Source: Cellulomonas sp. SLBN-39 | Lineage (GTDB): Bacteria > Actinomycetota > Actinomycetes > Actinomycetales > Cellulomonadaceae | NCBI RefSeq assembly: GCF_006715865.1 | Contig: NZ_VFOA01000001.1 | Span: 2,976,001-3,040,000 of the forward strand | Direction: 5' to 3' | DNA: 64,000 nucleotides | Shown here: positions 1 to 11,553 of the stretch, one piece after another | How positions within the stretch are numbered: position 1 is the first letter of the stretch | Layout of the letters: each line of letters begins with the position of its first letter | Notes under the pieces: model-generated | The model's input: only the letters and a program-made list of their open reading frames with translations | What the model was told of the DNA's origin: nothing | Database searches by the model: none | Translations under genes and position numbers: made by a program

Positions 1-2
1 GC

Positions 3-1079
3 GCCCACCCGTCCGCGCCCTCGGGCCTGGGGGATGACGGGACGCCCCTGGACGTCGCGCTCGCCGCCGACCCCGACGGTGCCCTCGGCCCCGACGTCGT
101 CTCGCGGTTCGGCGCGCAGCTGCCCTTCCTGCTCAAGCTCATCGCCGCGGCCCAGCCGCTGTCGCTGCAGGTCCACCCCAGCGTCGACCTCGCCCACGAG
201 GGCTACGCCGCCGAGGACGCCCGCGGCGTCGCGCTCGACGACCCGGCCCGCAGCTACCGCGACCGCAACCACAAGCCCGAGCTGGTGTACGCCCTGACCC
301 GGTTCGAGGCGCTCGTGGGCTTCCGGGCCCCGCGCCGGGCGGCGGAGATCCTCGCCGGCCTCGACCACCCCGTGGCCAGGCGCCTGCACAAGACCATCCT
401 CGAGGACCCGACGTCCGAGGGCATGCGGGCCGCGTTCACGGAGCTGGTCTCGCGCGAGACGCGCCCGACGCCCGAGGAGGTCGCGGACCTCGCGGCGCTG
501 TTCCGCCGCCGCCGGTTCGAGGGGTCGCCCTCGCCGCGCACCGACCACGCGGTCGAGCTGCTGGCCGCCGCCCACCCCGGGGACCCGGGCGCCATCACCG
601 CCGTCCTGCTCAACCCCGTCACGCTCCAGCCGGGGGAGGCGTTCTTCGTCCCCGCGGGGGCCGTGCACGCGTACCTGTCGGGGCTGGCCGTCGAGCTCAT
701 GGCCAACTCCGACAACGTGCTGCGCGCCGGGCTGACCGTCAAGCACGTCGACGTGCCCGAGCTGCTGCGCGCGGTGGACTGCGTCGCCGCGCCGCCGATC
801 CGGATCGCCCCCGAGCACGCCTTCGACGCGACCGACGTCTTCTACGCCCCGGTCGACGACTTCGAGCTGTCGGTGACCCGCGCCGAGGACGCCCGGCCGG
901 CGCGCGTGCCCGGCGGCGGTCCCCGCGTCGTGCTGTGCCTCGACGGGGACGTGCGCCTGCAGACCGCGACGGGTGACGAGATCGCGCTCCTCGGCGGGCA
1001 GGCGGCCTTCGTGACGGCGGACGACGGCGCGCTGCACGTGCAGGGCAGCGGGCGCGTCGTCCAGGCGGCCGTGCCCTGA
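3..1079 (+). CDS. manA: Mannose-6-phosphate isomerase, 5' truncated by the window edge
   Basis: Type I phosphomannose isomerase, interconverting fructose-6-P and mannose-6-P in the cytoplasm. The frame is open from base 3, so the N-terminus lies outside the window; 358 residues are visible. The metal-site blocks of the family can be read: LPFLLKLIAAAQPLSLQVHP near visible residue 45, NHKPEL near 90, and a later PAGAVHAY. The stop is followed by a hairpin, so it probably ends its own transcript before purK. In this locus mannose-6-P could feed GDP-mannose and, if the nonulosonate genes at 10.6-12.7 kb make KDN, also KDN-9-phosphate; the second role is inference. Family assignment is very secure. 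Confidence 0.95.
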   Translation, partial: AHPSAPSGLGDDGTPLDVALAADPDGALGPDVVSRFGAQLPFLLKLIAAAQPLSLQVHPSVDLAHEGYAAEDARGVALDDPARSYRDRNHKPELVYALTRFEALVGFRAPRRAAEILAGLDHPVARRLHKTILEDPTSEGMRAAFTELVSRETRPTPEEVADLAALFRRRRFEGSPSPRTDHAVELLAAAHPGDPGAITAVLLNPVTLQPGEAFFVPAGAVHAYLSGLAVELMANSDNVLRAGLTVKHVDVPELLRAVDCVAAPPIRIAPEHAFDATDVFYAPVDDFELSVTRAEDARPARVPGGGPRVVLCLDGDVRLQTATGDEIALLGGQAAFVTADDGALHVQGSGRVVQAAVP

Positions 1080-1113
1080 CCCGACCGCCGGCCCGGTGCG
1101 TCGCGGGCCCGTC

Positions 1114-1137
1114 GTCCCGGCGGACCGTCGCCGGGAC
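1114..1137 (+). terminator. Hairpin terminator after manA
   Basis: Perfect 9-bp stem GTCCCGGCG/CGCCGGGAC with a 6-nt loop, lying between the manA stop and the purK -10 box. There is no U tract, as is common in actinobacteria. Confidence 0.6.
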
Positions 1138-1153
1138 GCGCGCGCGGCTCGGC

Positions 1154-1159
1154 TACGCT
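1154..1159 (+). promoter_or_regulatory. -10 box (TACGCT) of purK, leaderless arrangement
   Basis: TACGCT ends 8 nt before the GTG at 1168, and no Shine-Dalgarno sequence lies between, so transcription should start at or next to the start codon. Confidence 0.6.
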
Positions 1160-1167
1160 CGACGCCC

Positions 1168-2358
1168 GTGACCGTTCCCCGTGTCGCCGTCGTCGGCGGC
1201 GGACAGCTCGCCCGCATGATGGCCGGACCCGCGACCGCGCTGGGCGTGCACCTGCGGGTGCTCGTCGAGGCCGCCGGGTCGTCGGCCGCCCAGGCCGTCG
1301 CCGACGCCCCCGTCGGGGCCGCGGCCGACACCGACGCGGTCGGTGCGCTCGTCGAGGGTGCCGACGTGCTCACGTTCGAGCACGAGCACGTGCCCGGACC
1401 CGTCCTCGACGGCGTCCTCGCCGCCGGGGTGCCCGTGCGCCCGGCCCCGCACGCCCTGCTGCACGCGCAGGACAAGATCGTCATGCGCACGCGGCTGACC
1501 GCGCTCGGCGTGCCGTGCCCGCGGTGGGCCCCCGTCGCCGACGCCGCCGCGCTCGCCGCGTTCCTCGCGGACGTCGGCGGGCGGGCGGTCGTGAAGACCG
1601 CCCGCGGCGGGTACGACGGCAAGGGCGTGCGCGTCGTCTCCGACCCCGCCGACGTGGCCGACTGGCTGGCGGCCGCGCAGGCCGGCACCGGACCCGCGCT
1701 GCTGGCGGAGGAGCTCGTCCCGTTCCGCCGGGAGCTGGCCGCGCTCGTCGCCCGGCGCCCGTCCGGCGAGGTCGCGCTGTGGCCCGTCGTGGAGTCCGTG
1801 CAGACCGACGGGGTGTGCGACGAGGTCGTCGCCCCCGCCCCCGACCTGCACGAGGGCACCGCCCGGCAGGCGCTCGACGTCGCCCGCCGCGTCGTCGAGG
1901 GGCTCGACGTCACCGGCGTCCTCGCCGTCGAGCTCTTCGAGGTCGACGACCCCGACGGCGGCGCCCCGCGCGTGCTCGTCAACGAGCTCGCGATGCGCCC
2001 CCACAACTCCGGGCACTGGACCATCGACGGGTCGGTGACCAGCCAGTTCGAGCAGCACCTGCGCGCCGTGCTCGACCTGCCCCTCGGCGCGACCGCCGCG
2101 CGGGCCCCGTGGACGGTCATGGCGAACGTGCTCGGCAGCACGCTCGACGCCCCGACCGACGCACTGGCCGACGTCCTGGCCACCGACCCCGCCGCCAAGG
2201 TGCACCTGTACGGCAAGGACGTGCGGCCGGGCCGCAAGCTCGGCCACGTGACCGTCGCCGGCGACGACCTGGCCGACGTGCGCGCCCGCGCGCGGGCGGC
2301 CGCAGCCCTGCTGCGCGGCGAGCACCGCGCGGCCCACGCACCCACGGAGGACGCATGA
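1168..2358 (+). CDS. purK: 5-(carboxyamino)imidazole ribonucleotide synthase
   Basis: ATP-grasp enzyme of purine synthesis that makes N5-CAIR from AIR, bicarbonate and ATP. The 396-residue product opens with a nucleotide-binding-like [13 protein letters not shown] and contains [11 protein letters not shown] and [16 protein letters not shown], all typical of PurK. The GTG at 1168 is preferred over an upstream in-frame GTG at 1096 because the upstream part has no PurK similarity and a -10 box sits just ahead of 1168. The stop overlaps the purE start (ATGA), so the two are translationally coupled. Confidence 0.95.
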   Translation: MTVPRVAVVGGGQLARMMAGPATALGVHLRVLVEAAGSSAAQAVADAPVGAAADTDAVGALVEGADVLTFEHEHVPGPVLDGVLAAGVPVRPAPHALLHAQDKIVMRTRLTALGVPCPRWAPVADAAALAAFLADVGGRAVVKTARGGYDGKGVRVVSDPADVADWLAAAQAGTGPALLAEELVPFRRELAALVARRPSGEVALWPVVESVQTDGVCDEVVAPAPDLHEGTARQALDVARRVVEGLDVTGVLAVELFEVDDPDGGAPRVLVNELAMRPHNSGHWTIDGSVTSQFEQHLRAVLDLPLGATAARAPWTVMANVLGSTLDAPTDALADVLATDPAAKVHLYGKDVRPGRKLGHVTVAGDDLADVRARARAAAALLRGEHRAAHAPTEDA

Positions 2359-2906
2359 GCACCCCGCCCACCCCCGCGCCGCTCGTCGGCATCGTCATGG
2401 GCTCGGACTCCGACTGGCCCGTCATGGAGGCCGCCGCGCAGGCGCTCGCCGAGTTCGACGTGCCGGTCGAGGTCGACGTCGTCTCCGCGCACCGGCAGCC
2501 CGACAAGATGGTCGCCTACGGCCGCACGGCCGCCGAGCGGGGCCTGCGCGTCGTCGTCGCCGGGGCCGGCGGCGCCGCCCACCTGCCGGGCATGCTCGCC
2601 GCCGTCACGCCCCTGCCCGTCGTCGGGGTGCCCGTCCCGCTCGCCCACCTCGACGGCATGGACTCCCTGCTCTCGATCGTGCAGATGCCCGCCGGCGTCC
2701 CCGTCGCGACCGTGTCCGTGGGCGGGGCCCGCAACGCCGGGCTCCTGGCCGTGCGGATCCTCGCGGCCGGCACGGACGCCGAGGCCGAGCGCCTGCGCAC
2801 CGCGATGCTCGCGTTCCAGGACGACCTGCGCGCGCAGGCGGACGCGAAGGGCGCGCGCCTGCGGGCCCGTGCCTCGGGCCGCCCCACGACCGGGTTCGGC
2901 GCCTGA
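2355..2906 (+). CDS. purE: 5-(carboxyamino)imidazole ribonucleotide mutase
   Basis: Class I PurE, converting N5-CAIR to CAIR in purine synthesis. It has 183 residues, with the hallmark [12 protein letters not shown] near the N-terminus, the catalytic-region SAHRQPDKM and [11 protein letters not shown]. Its ATG overlaps the purK TGA by four bases, the usual purKE pairing. The C-terminal tail, rich in Arg and Ala, is slightly longer than in the core enzyme. Confidence 0.95.
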   Translation: MSTPPTPAPLVGIVMGSDSDWPVMEAAAQALAEFDVPVEVDVVSAHRQPDKMVAYGRTAAERGLRVVVAGAGGAAHLPGMLAAVTPLPVVGVPVPLAHLDGMDSLLSIVQMPAGVPVATVSVGGARNAGLLAVRILAAGTDAEAERLRTAMLAFQDDLRAQADAKGARLRARASGRPTTGFGA

Positions 2907-2916
2907 CCGGCCGCCG

Positions 2917-2939
2917 GGACGACCCCGCGGCGGGCGTCC
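2917..2939 (+). terminator. Possible terminator after purE
   Basis: Stem GGACG/CGTCC extended by CCC/GGG with one bulged A and a 6-nt loop, 11 nt after the purE stop and before the next promoter. Confidence 0.4.
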
Positions 2940-2970
2940 TGGACGACCTGCGGGTCGGCCGCCCAGGGCC

Positions 2971-2976
2971 TAGCCT
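2971..2976 (+). promoter_or_regulatory. -10 box (TAGCCT), leaderless
   Basis: TAGCCT ends 7 nt before the GTG at 2984, with no ribosome-binding site between. Confidence 0.6.
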
Positions 2977-2983
2977 CGGCACG

Positions 2984-4276
2984 GTGACCGCTGCACCGCC
3001 CGCCCCGCACGGGACGCCGACGACGTCGGGACCCGCCGACGCCGCCCGCCCGCGTGCTCCTCGGCTGGTGTCGCTCGACGCGCTGCGGCTCGTCGCCGCG
3101 GTGGCCGTCGTCGTCTACCACTTCACGGGGCGGACGGCCTCGTCGTGGGGTCCCGAGCAGACCGAGCTGCTGCGCGGCGCCGGCGCGTGGACGTCCTACG
3201 GCTCCCTGGGGCCGGAGCTGTTCTTCGTGATCTCCGGGTTCGTCATCCTCATGACCGCGTGGGACCGCACGACGGTGTCGGTCGTGGCGTCACGCATCGG
3301 CCGGCTGTACCCCTCGTACTGGGTGGCCGTGCTCCTCACGGGGGCGCTGCTGCTGTGGATCTGGCCCGCCGGCAAGGACGTCACGGCCGGGCAGGTCGCC
3401 GTGAACCTCACGATGCTCCAGTCGGCGTTCGGCGTGCCCCACGTCGACGGCGTGTACTGGACGCTGTGGACCGAGCTGCGGTTCTACCTGCTCATCGGCG
3501 TGCTCGTGCTGGTCGGCGTGACCCGGCGCCGGGTGCTGGCGTTCGCGCTCCTGTGGCCGCCCGCCGCGCTGCTCGCGGAGAAGCTCGGCTCGGCCGAGCT
3601 CGCCGAGCTGCTGATCTCGCACTACGCCCCGCTCTTCGCGGCCGGGATGGCGCTGTACCTGGTGTACCGCGACGGTCACGCGCTGGTCCCGTGGCTCGTC
3701 GTCGGCGCCAACACCGCCCTGGCGGCCTACCTCATCGCCCCGTCGCGCACGGCCGTGCTCTCCCGCGTCACCGAGTACGTGCCGTCGGCCGCAGGCCTGG
3801 CCGTGGGGGTCGCCGCCTGCGTCGCCCTGGTGGCACTGGTGGCCCTGACGCCGCTCGCCCGGATCGACCGGCCCTGGCTCGCCACCGCGGGCGCCCTGAC
3901 CTACCCGCTGTACCTCGTGCACCAGTACTGGGGCCTGTACGTCATCGACCTGCTGGTCGACCGCGACGCCCCCGCGTGGGCGGCCCTCGCCGCCGCGATG
4001 CTCGTCTCGCTGCTGCTCGCCTGGGCCGTGCAGCGGTTGGTCGAGGCGCCCTGGGCGCCGCGCCTGCGCCGCGGGAGCGAGCGCTGCCTGACGTCGCTGC
4101 GCGACCGGTTGCTCTTCCGGCTCAACCACGGCCCCCGCGCCCTCGAGACGGCCGAGCAGCTGAACATCGTGGACGCCGACCGGCCGGCGGGCCCACGGGC
4201 ACCGGTCGCGCACGGGTCGCACCCGTCCGGGTCGCGGCAGGGCGACCAGCCCGGCGGCGGTGGCCGCACGTCGTGA
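2984..4276 (+). CDS. Acyltransferase family 3 (OafA/YrhL-like) membrane protein
   Basis: Integral membrane O-acyltransferase expected to transfer an acyl group, such as acetyl, to a surface glycan. The 430-residue product has a short Pro/Ala-rich N-terminus. It then shows the family signature DALRLVAAVAVVVYHFTG (conserved Arg and His), GPELFFVISGFVI, YWTLWTELRFYLL, and about ten hydrophobic segments up to residue 355. The last 70 residues are charged and cytoplasmic-looking. There is no SGNH domain, unlike the acyltransferase at 23727. It is monocistronic, leaderless and convergent with the LCP genes. The acceptor is not known. Confidence 0.9.
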   Translation: MTAAPPAPHGTPTTSGPADAARPRAPRLVSLDALRLVAAVAVVVYHFTGRTASSWGPEQTELLRGAGAWTSYGSLGPELFFVISGFVILMTAWDRTTVSVVASRIGRLYPSYWVAVLLTGALLLWIWPAGKDVTAGQVAVNLTMLQSAFGVPHVDGVYWTLWTELRFYLLIGVLVLVGVTRRRVLAFALLWPPAALLAEKLGSAELAELLISHYAPLFAAGMALYLVYRDGHALVPWLVVGANTALAAYLIAPSRTAVLSRVTEYVPSAAGLAVGVAACVALVALVALTPLARIDRPWLATAGALTYPLYLVHQYWGLYVIDLLVDRDAPAWAALAAAMLVSLLLAWAVQRLVEAPWAPRLRRGSERCLTSLRDRLLFRLNHGPRALETAEQLNIVDADRPAGPRAPVAHGSHPSGSRQGDQPGGGGRTS

Positions 4277-4322
4277 CCGTACCGGCGGAGGAAGCCGTCG
4301 CGGACGGCAGCGGCGGCAGCCG

Positions 4323-5720
4323 TCAGGACCCGGGGATGCCGCCGACCTCACCCGCGGGGAGGGCGCCGTCACGGATGTCCGCGAAGAACGCGGGCGTCAG
4401 GTCCGGGTCCAGCAGGACCGTGGAGCCGATGCCGCCCGGCCGGTAGTCCATGCTCGAGATCGGCGGGGTGCCGGTGATCCCGTCCGCGCCGTTGGCGGCC
4501 TTGAACGCCAGCGCGAGCCGGCCGAGGTCGACGATGCTCGCGTCCTCGTCCGTCGTGAGGGCTGCGGTGCCCGCGTCCACGAGGGACACCTGCTGGCCCG
4601 GGCGCACCGCCAGCGCGCCGGGGGAGACCTTGCCCATGACGGCGCCGATGAGCTGGCGCTGACGTAGGGCACGGCCGACGTCGCCCTGCGGGTCGGACTT
4701 GCGCATGCGGGCGAACGCCAGGGCCTGGGTGCCGTCGACGTCGTGGCAGCCGGCCGTCCAGACCATGCCCGAGTCGGGGTCGTCCACGTCCGCGTCGTAG
4801 CAGAGGTTCACGCCGTCGACGGCGTCGACGATCTGCGAGACACCGCCCATGCCGATCTCGGCGTAGTGGTCGACGGTCAGGCCGGTGAGTCCCTCGACGG
4901 TCTGCACGAGCAGAGGCGCGCCGCCCCACGCGTACGCCGCGTTGAGCTTGGCCGGTCCGTTGCCCGGGACCTCGACATAGGTGTCACGGGGCAGCGAGAT
5001 CAGCGCCGTCGGGCCGGACGCGGGCACGTGCAGCACGAGGATCGTGTCGGTGCGCTGGCCCGTGGTGCCGTCCTCGGCGACGCCGCCGTCGCCCCGGGCG
5101 TCGGAGCCGGCGAGCAGGTACGTGGTCCCGTCGGTGCCGCTCGCGCCAGACAGGGCGTCGGTGCGCTGGATCTTGCCGTTCGCCCAGACGAGCAGCCCCA
5201 CCGGCCAGGCGAGGAGCGCGACGAGCAGCAGCACGACGACCGTGCGCGCCAGGCGTCGGCGACGGCGCGGGTCGCGGACGGTCGCCGCGCCGCCCGCCGG
5301 CGGTGGCCCGGCCGGGGGACCGGGGCGTGCGGGCGCGGGACGGCCCTGCGGACGCACCGGTGCCCCGGTGGCGCGGCCCGTGGCCCGGCCGGTCGCCGAC
5401 CGTGCCGGGGGCTGGAGCCCGGCGGGTGGGCCGACGCGGGTGGCAGGGCCGGGGTCGGTGCCCGCGGCGGGCTGAGCGCTGCGGGCGCGCGGGTTCGGCG
5501 CGGGCGGCGGGACGGTCCCCGGGCGGCGCTCCCCGGTGGGGATCGGCCGCGCCGCGGGCCGTGCCGGGGCTCCCGTCGTGCGGCGCGGGGCCGGTGGGCG
5601 GGACGGGGAGACGGGAGCGCCGTCGCCCACCGTGCGGGCGTCCGACGCATCCGGGCGCCGCCTGCCGCTCTCGGGGCGGAACGCCGGCGGCTGGTCGTCG
5701 GACGGGCGTGCGGGGGGCAT
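4323..5720 (-). CDS. LCP (LytR-CpsA-Psr) family glycopolymer ligase, long disordered N-terminus
   Basis: LCP proteins transfer undecaprenyl-linked glycopolymers to peptidoglycan on the outer face of the membrane. The first ~150 of 465 residues are low-complexity, rich in Pro, Arg and Ala, and should be a disordered cytoplasmic tail. One membrane anchor follows (ARTVVVLLLVALLAWPVGLL). The LCP domain contains TDTILVLHVP, LISLPRDTYVEVPG, KLNAAYAWGG, ALAFARMRKSDPQGDVGR and LRQRQL, so the arginine/aspartate pyrophosphate-binding set looks complete. It lies 26 nt downstream of the other LCP gene and is probably co-transcribed with it. Confidence 0.93.
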   Translation of the reverse strand: MPPARPSDDQPPAFRPESGRRRPDASDARTVGDGAPVSPSRPPAPRRTTGAPARPAARPIPTGERRPGTVPPPAPNPRARSAQPAAGTDPGPATRVGPPAGLQPPARSATGRATGRATGAPVRPQGRPAPARPGPPAGPPPAGGAATVRDPRRRRRLARTVVVLLLVALLAWPVGLLVWANGKIQRTDALSGASGTDGTTYLLAGSDARGDGGVAEDGTTGQRTDTILVLHVPASGPTALISLPRDTYVEVPGNGPAKLNAAYAWGGAPLLVQTVEGLTGLTVDHYAEIGMGGVSQIVDAVDGVNLCYDADVDDPDSGMVWTAGCHDVDGTQALAFARMRKSDPQGDVGRALRQRQLIGAVMGKVSPGALAVRPGQQVSLVDAGTAALTTDEDASIVDLGRLALAFKAANGADGITGTPPISSMDYRPGGIGSTVLLDPDLTPAFFADIRDGALPAGEVGGIPGS

Positions 5721-5746
5721 CGGTCAGCCTCGGGTCGTGGTCGGGA

Positions 5747-7015
5747 TCAGCACGAGGTGCTGATGTCGGCTGCCGAGAACGCGTCCTTGCCCGGCGTCTT
5801 GGTGGCCGACGGGGACGGGGCGGCCGGCGTCTCCACGTCCGTGCCGGTCCCGGCGCCGGGGTCGGGCTGGGCACCCGCGTCACCGCCGGGTGCCGACGTC
5901 TGCGTGGGCGCGGGCTCCGGCTGCGCGACGATCGGCACGTCGGCGGCCATGTTCGCCCAGATCGCGTCCGCCTCGCTCGTCCAGATGACGCGGTTCTTGT
6001 TCTCCGACCACGCGGCGAACGGGATGGTCATGAACGTCATGTTCTCGGTGCGCACCCCGCGCAGGCTGTAGGCGATCCCCGCCATCGTGTCGAGCGAGGC
6101 AAGATCGGGGGACAGCGTGAGCGTCGACGTCGCGGCCTGGGCGAAGGTCATCAGCTGGCCCAGGTCGGTGAGCATGTTCTTGGAGAGCACCGACTGCATG
6201 ATCGAGGCGATGAGCTGCTGCTGCCGGCCGAGGCGGTTGGTGTCCGACCCGTCGCCGAGGCCGGTGCCCGTGCGCGCCCGGGCGTACTGCAGCGCGGTGT
6301 ACCCGTCGAGGGTCTGGGTGCCCGCCGAGAGCGTCAGGTTGTCGGCCTTCTCGGAGTAGATGTCCTGCGGGATGCACATCTGCACGCCGCCGAGGGCGTC
6401 GATCATCTGCACGAAGCCGGAGAAGTCCACGACCACGAACTCGTCGATGCTCACCCCGGTGTTGTTCTGGACCGTCTGGATCGTGCAGGCCGCCGCGTAC
6501 TCGATGCTGCCACCGAGGTCGGCCCCGTACGCGAAGGCGGCGTTGAACTGACCGAACTCGGCACCGGTGGTCGCGCCGTCCGGGGAGACGATGCACGCCG
6601 GGATGTCGACCATCGAGTCCCGGGGGATCGACACCATCTCGACGCGGGTGCGGTCCGCCGAGATGTGCATGACGATCGTCGTGTCCGAGCGCATGCCCGC
6701 CACGTCGCCACCGAGAGCGGCGTTCTCGCCGTCGCGCTGGTCGGAGCCCATCACGAGGATGTTGAGGTCGTTGCCGGCGTTCGGGTCGTCCGGGTCGTTG
6801 CTCTCCTCCTCGCCGATCGGGGTCACCAGACCGGAGACGTCGACCGTCGTCACACCGGAGTAGAGCTTGACCCACACCGCAGCCGCGGAGGTGGCGCCGA
6901 ACGCCAGGACTGCGACGACCGTGAGCGCGAGTCCGCGCAGCACGGTGCGCGAGCGCAGGGTGCGGGCGTGGCGGGGGCCGTCCGGGCGCGCGGGAGCGGC
7001 ATGGCGATCGGGCAC
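5747..7015 (-). CDS. LCP (LytR-CpsA-Psr) family glycopolymer ligase
   Basis: Second LCP ligase, 422 residues: short basic N-terminus, one membrane anchor near residues 27-50, then an LCP domain with DTTIVMHISADRTR, SIPRDSMVDIP, FNAAFAYGADLGG, ALQYARARTG and DTNRLGRQQQL. Three cysteines lie inside the domain. The C-terminal ~60 residues are Pro/Thr/Ala-rich and end in a terminal Cys, which is unusual. The GTG start at 7015 sits 7 nt after a -10 box, so this gene has its own leaderless promoter downstream of glf. Two LCP paralogues would allow attachment of two polymers or of one polymer redundantly. Confidence 0.93.
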   Translation of the reverse strand: MPDRHAAPARPDGPRHARTLRSRTVLRGLALTVVAVLAFGATSAAAVWVKLYSGVTTVDVSGLVTPIGEEESNDPDDPNAGNDLNILVMGSDQRDGENAALGGDVAGMRSDTTIVMHISADRTRVEMVSIPRDSMVDIPACIVSPDGATTGAEFGQFNAAFAYGADLGGSIEYAAACTIQTVQNNTGVSIDEFVVVDFSGFVQMIDALGGVQMCIPQDIYSEKADNLTLSAGTQTLDGYTALQYARARTGTGLGDGSDTNRLGRQQQLIASIMQSVLSKNMLTDLGQLMTFAQAATSTLTLSPDLASLDTMAGIAYSLRGVRTENMTFMTIPFAAWSENKNRVIWTSEADAIWANMAADVPIVAQPEPAPTQTSAPGGDAGAQPDPGAGTGTDVETPAAPSPSATKTPGKDAFSAADISTSC

Positions 7016-7022
7016 GACGACG

Positions 7023-7028
7023 ATCGTA
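7023..7028 (-). promoter_or_regulatory. -10 box (TACGAT) of the LCP pair, leaderless
   Basis: On the minus strand TACGAT ends 7 nt before the GTG at 7015. It lies in the 102-nt gap after glf. Confidence 0.6.
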
Positions 7029-7117
7029 GAGAACGTCCGACCGTCCTGGGCGTCACCGACGCGCGGACGTGGTAACGGACTTGTGCAGATCAGACAGCGC
7101 CGGGGACGGCGACCTGC

Positions 7118-10565
<3,448 letters not shown>

Positions 10566-10584
10566 GGTCCTGCGGTCGTACCGG

Positions 10585-11469
10585 TCAGGCGCCGACGCGG
10601 CGCAGGCGCGACAGCGGTGCGAGCTCGCCGGGGAAGACCTTCTTGACGCCGTCGCCCATGGCCTGCCCGATGATGCGGATGTCGCGCACGAGGTGCCCGA
10701 ACCCGGTGGGCTCCAGCGAGGACGCCTGGTCCGAGCCCCACATCGTGCGGTCGAGCGTGATGTGCCGCTCCACGGTGACGGCGCCGAGCGCGACCGCCGC
10801 GAGGGAGATCTGCAGGCCCTTCTCGTGGCCGGAGTAGCCCACAGGGACCTGGTAGCGCTCCTTGAGCGTGGTGATCATGCGCAGGTTGGCCTCCTCCGGG
10901 GGGAGGGGGTACGTCGACGTCGCGTGCATCATGATCAGCTTGTCGGTGCCGAGGGTCTCCACCGCGGCGTCGATCTGCTCGAGCGTCGACATGCCGGTCG
11001 ACAGGATGACCGGCTTGCCGGTCGCCGCGAGGCGGGCGAGCAGCTCGAGGTCGGTGACGGACGCCGAGGCGACCTTGTGCACCGGCACGTCGAGCTCCTC
11101 GAGGAAGTCCACGGAGGGCACGTCCCACGGGGAGGCGAACCACTGCAGGCCCTTGCTCGCGGCGTAGGCGCCGATCTCCTCGTACTGCTCGCGGCTGAAC
11201 TCCACGCGGTAGCGGTACTCGAGGTACGTCATCTCACCCCAGGGCGTCTGACGGATCTGGTCGCGCTGGGCCATCGGCGTGGAGATGTCGGGCGTGCGCT
11301 TCTGGAACTTCACGGCCTGCGCGCCGACCTCGGCGGACACGTCGATCAGCTGCTTCGCGATCTCGACGTCACCGTTGTGGTTGAGGCCGATCTCGCCGAT
11401 GACGTAGACGGGCTGGCCGTCGCCGACGAGGTGCTCGCCGACCGCGACCGGGGCGATGCCGTTGCTCAT
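10585..11469 (-). CDS. NeuB-family nonulosonate synthase lacking the SAF domain
   Basis: PEP-condensing TIM-barrel enzyme of the NeuB family. The 294-residue product has GEIGLNHNGD (NHNG at 30-33), KFQKRTPD, FASPWDV, STGMSTLEQID, MHATSTYP (His182) and GYSGHEKG (His215, metal-ligand positions), then ERHITLDRTMWGSDQASSLE. It stops at SRLRRVGA, just where the C-terminal antifreeze-like SAF domain of classical ~350-residue NeuB would begin. The ATG at 11469 has a GAAGGA ribosome site. The motif WGSDQASS, where classical enzymes have G-x-D-H, together with the domain loss, points to a sub-family distinct from bacterial Neu5Ac synthase. KDN or KDN-9-P synthase is a plausible role (inference). Confidence 0.88.
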   Translation of the reverse strand: MSNGIAPVAVGEHLVGDGQPVYVIGEIGLNHNGDVEIAKQLIDVSAEVGAQAVKFQKRTPDISTPMAQRDQIRQTPWGEMTYLEYRYRVEFSREQYEEIGAYAASKGLQWFASPWDVPSVDFLEELDVPVHKVASASVTDLELLARLAATGKPVILSTGMSTLEQIDAAVETLGTDKLIMMHATSTYPLPPEEANLRMITTLKERYQVPVGYSGHEKGLQISLAAVALGAVTVERHITLDRTMWGSDQASSLEPTGFGHLVRDIRIIGQAMGDGVKKVFPGELAPLSRLRRVGA

Positions 11470-11503
11470 GCGTGTTCCTTCGTTGCGTGGTGAGGACCGG
11501 GTG

Positions 11504-11509
11504 ACGCTA
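11504..11509 (-). promoter_or_regulatory. -10 box (TAGCGT) ahead of neuB
   Basis: Minus-strand TAGCGT in the 84-nt gap between the neuA-like gene and neuB. The expected start point gives a leader of about 28 nt carrying the neuB ribosome site, so neuB and downstream genes may have a second promoter. Confidence 0.45.
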
Positions 11510-11553
11510 CCGCGCCCGGGCACCGTGTGGGGTCGCGCCGCGTCGGGCTGGGG

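Noticed and set aside
4303..4324. Hairpin GACGGC/GCCGTC between the acyltransferase and LCP genes
   Set aside because: A 6-bp stem with a 10-nt loop is too weak to call as a terminator.
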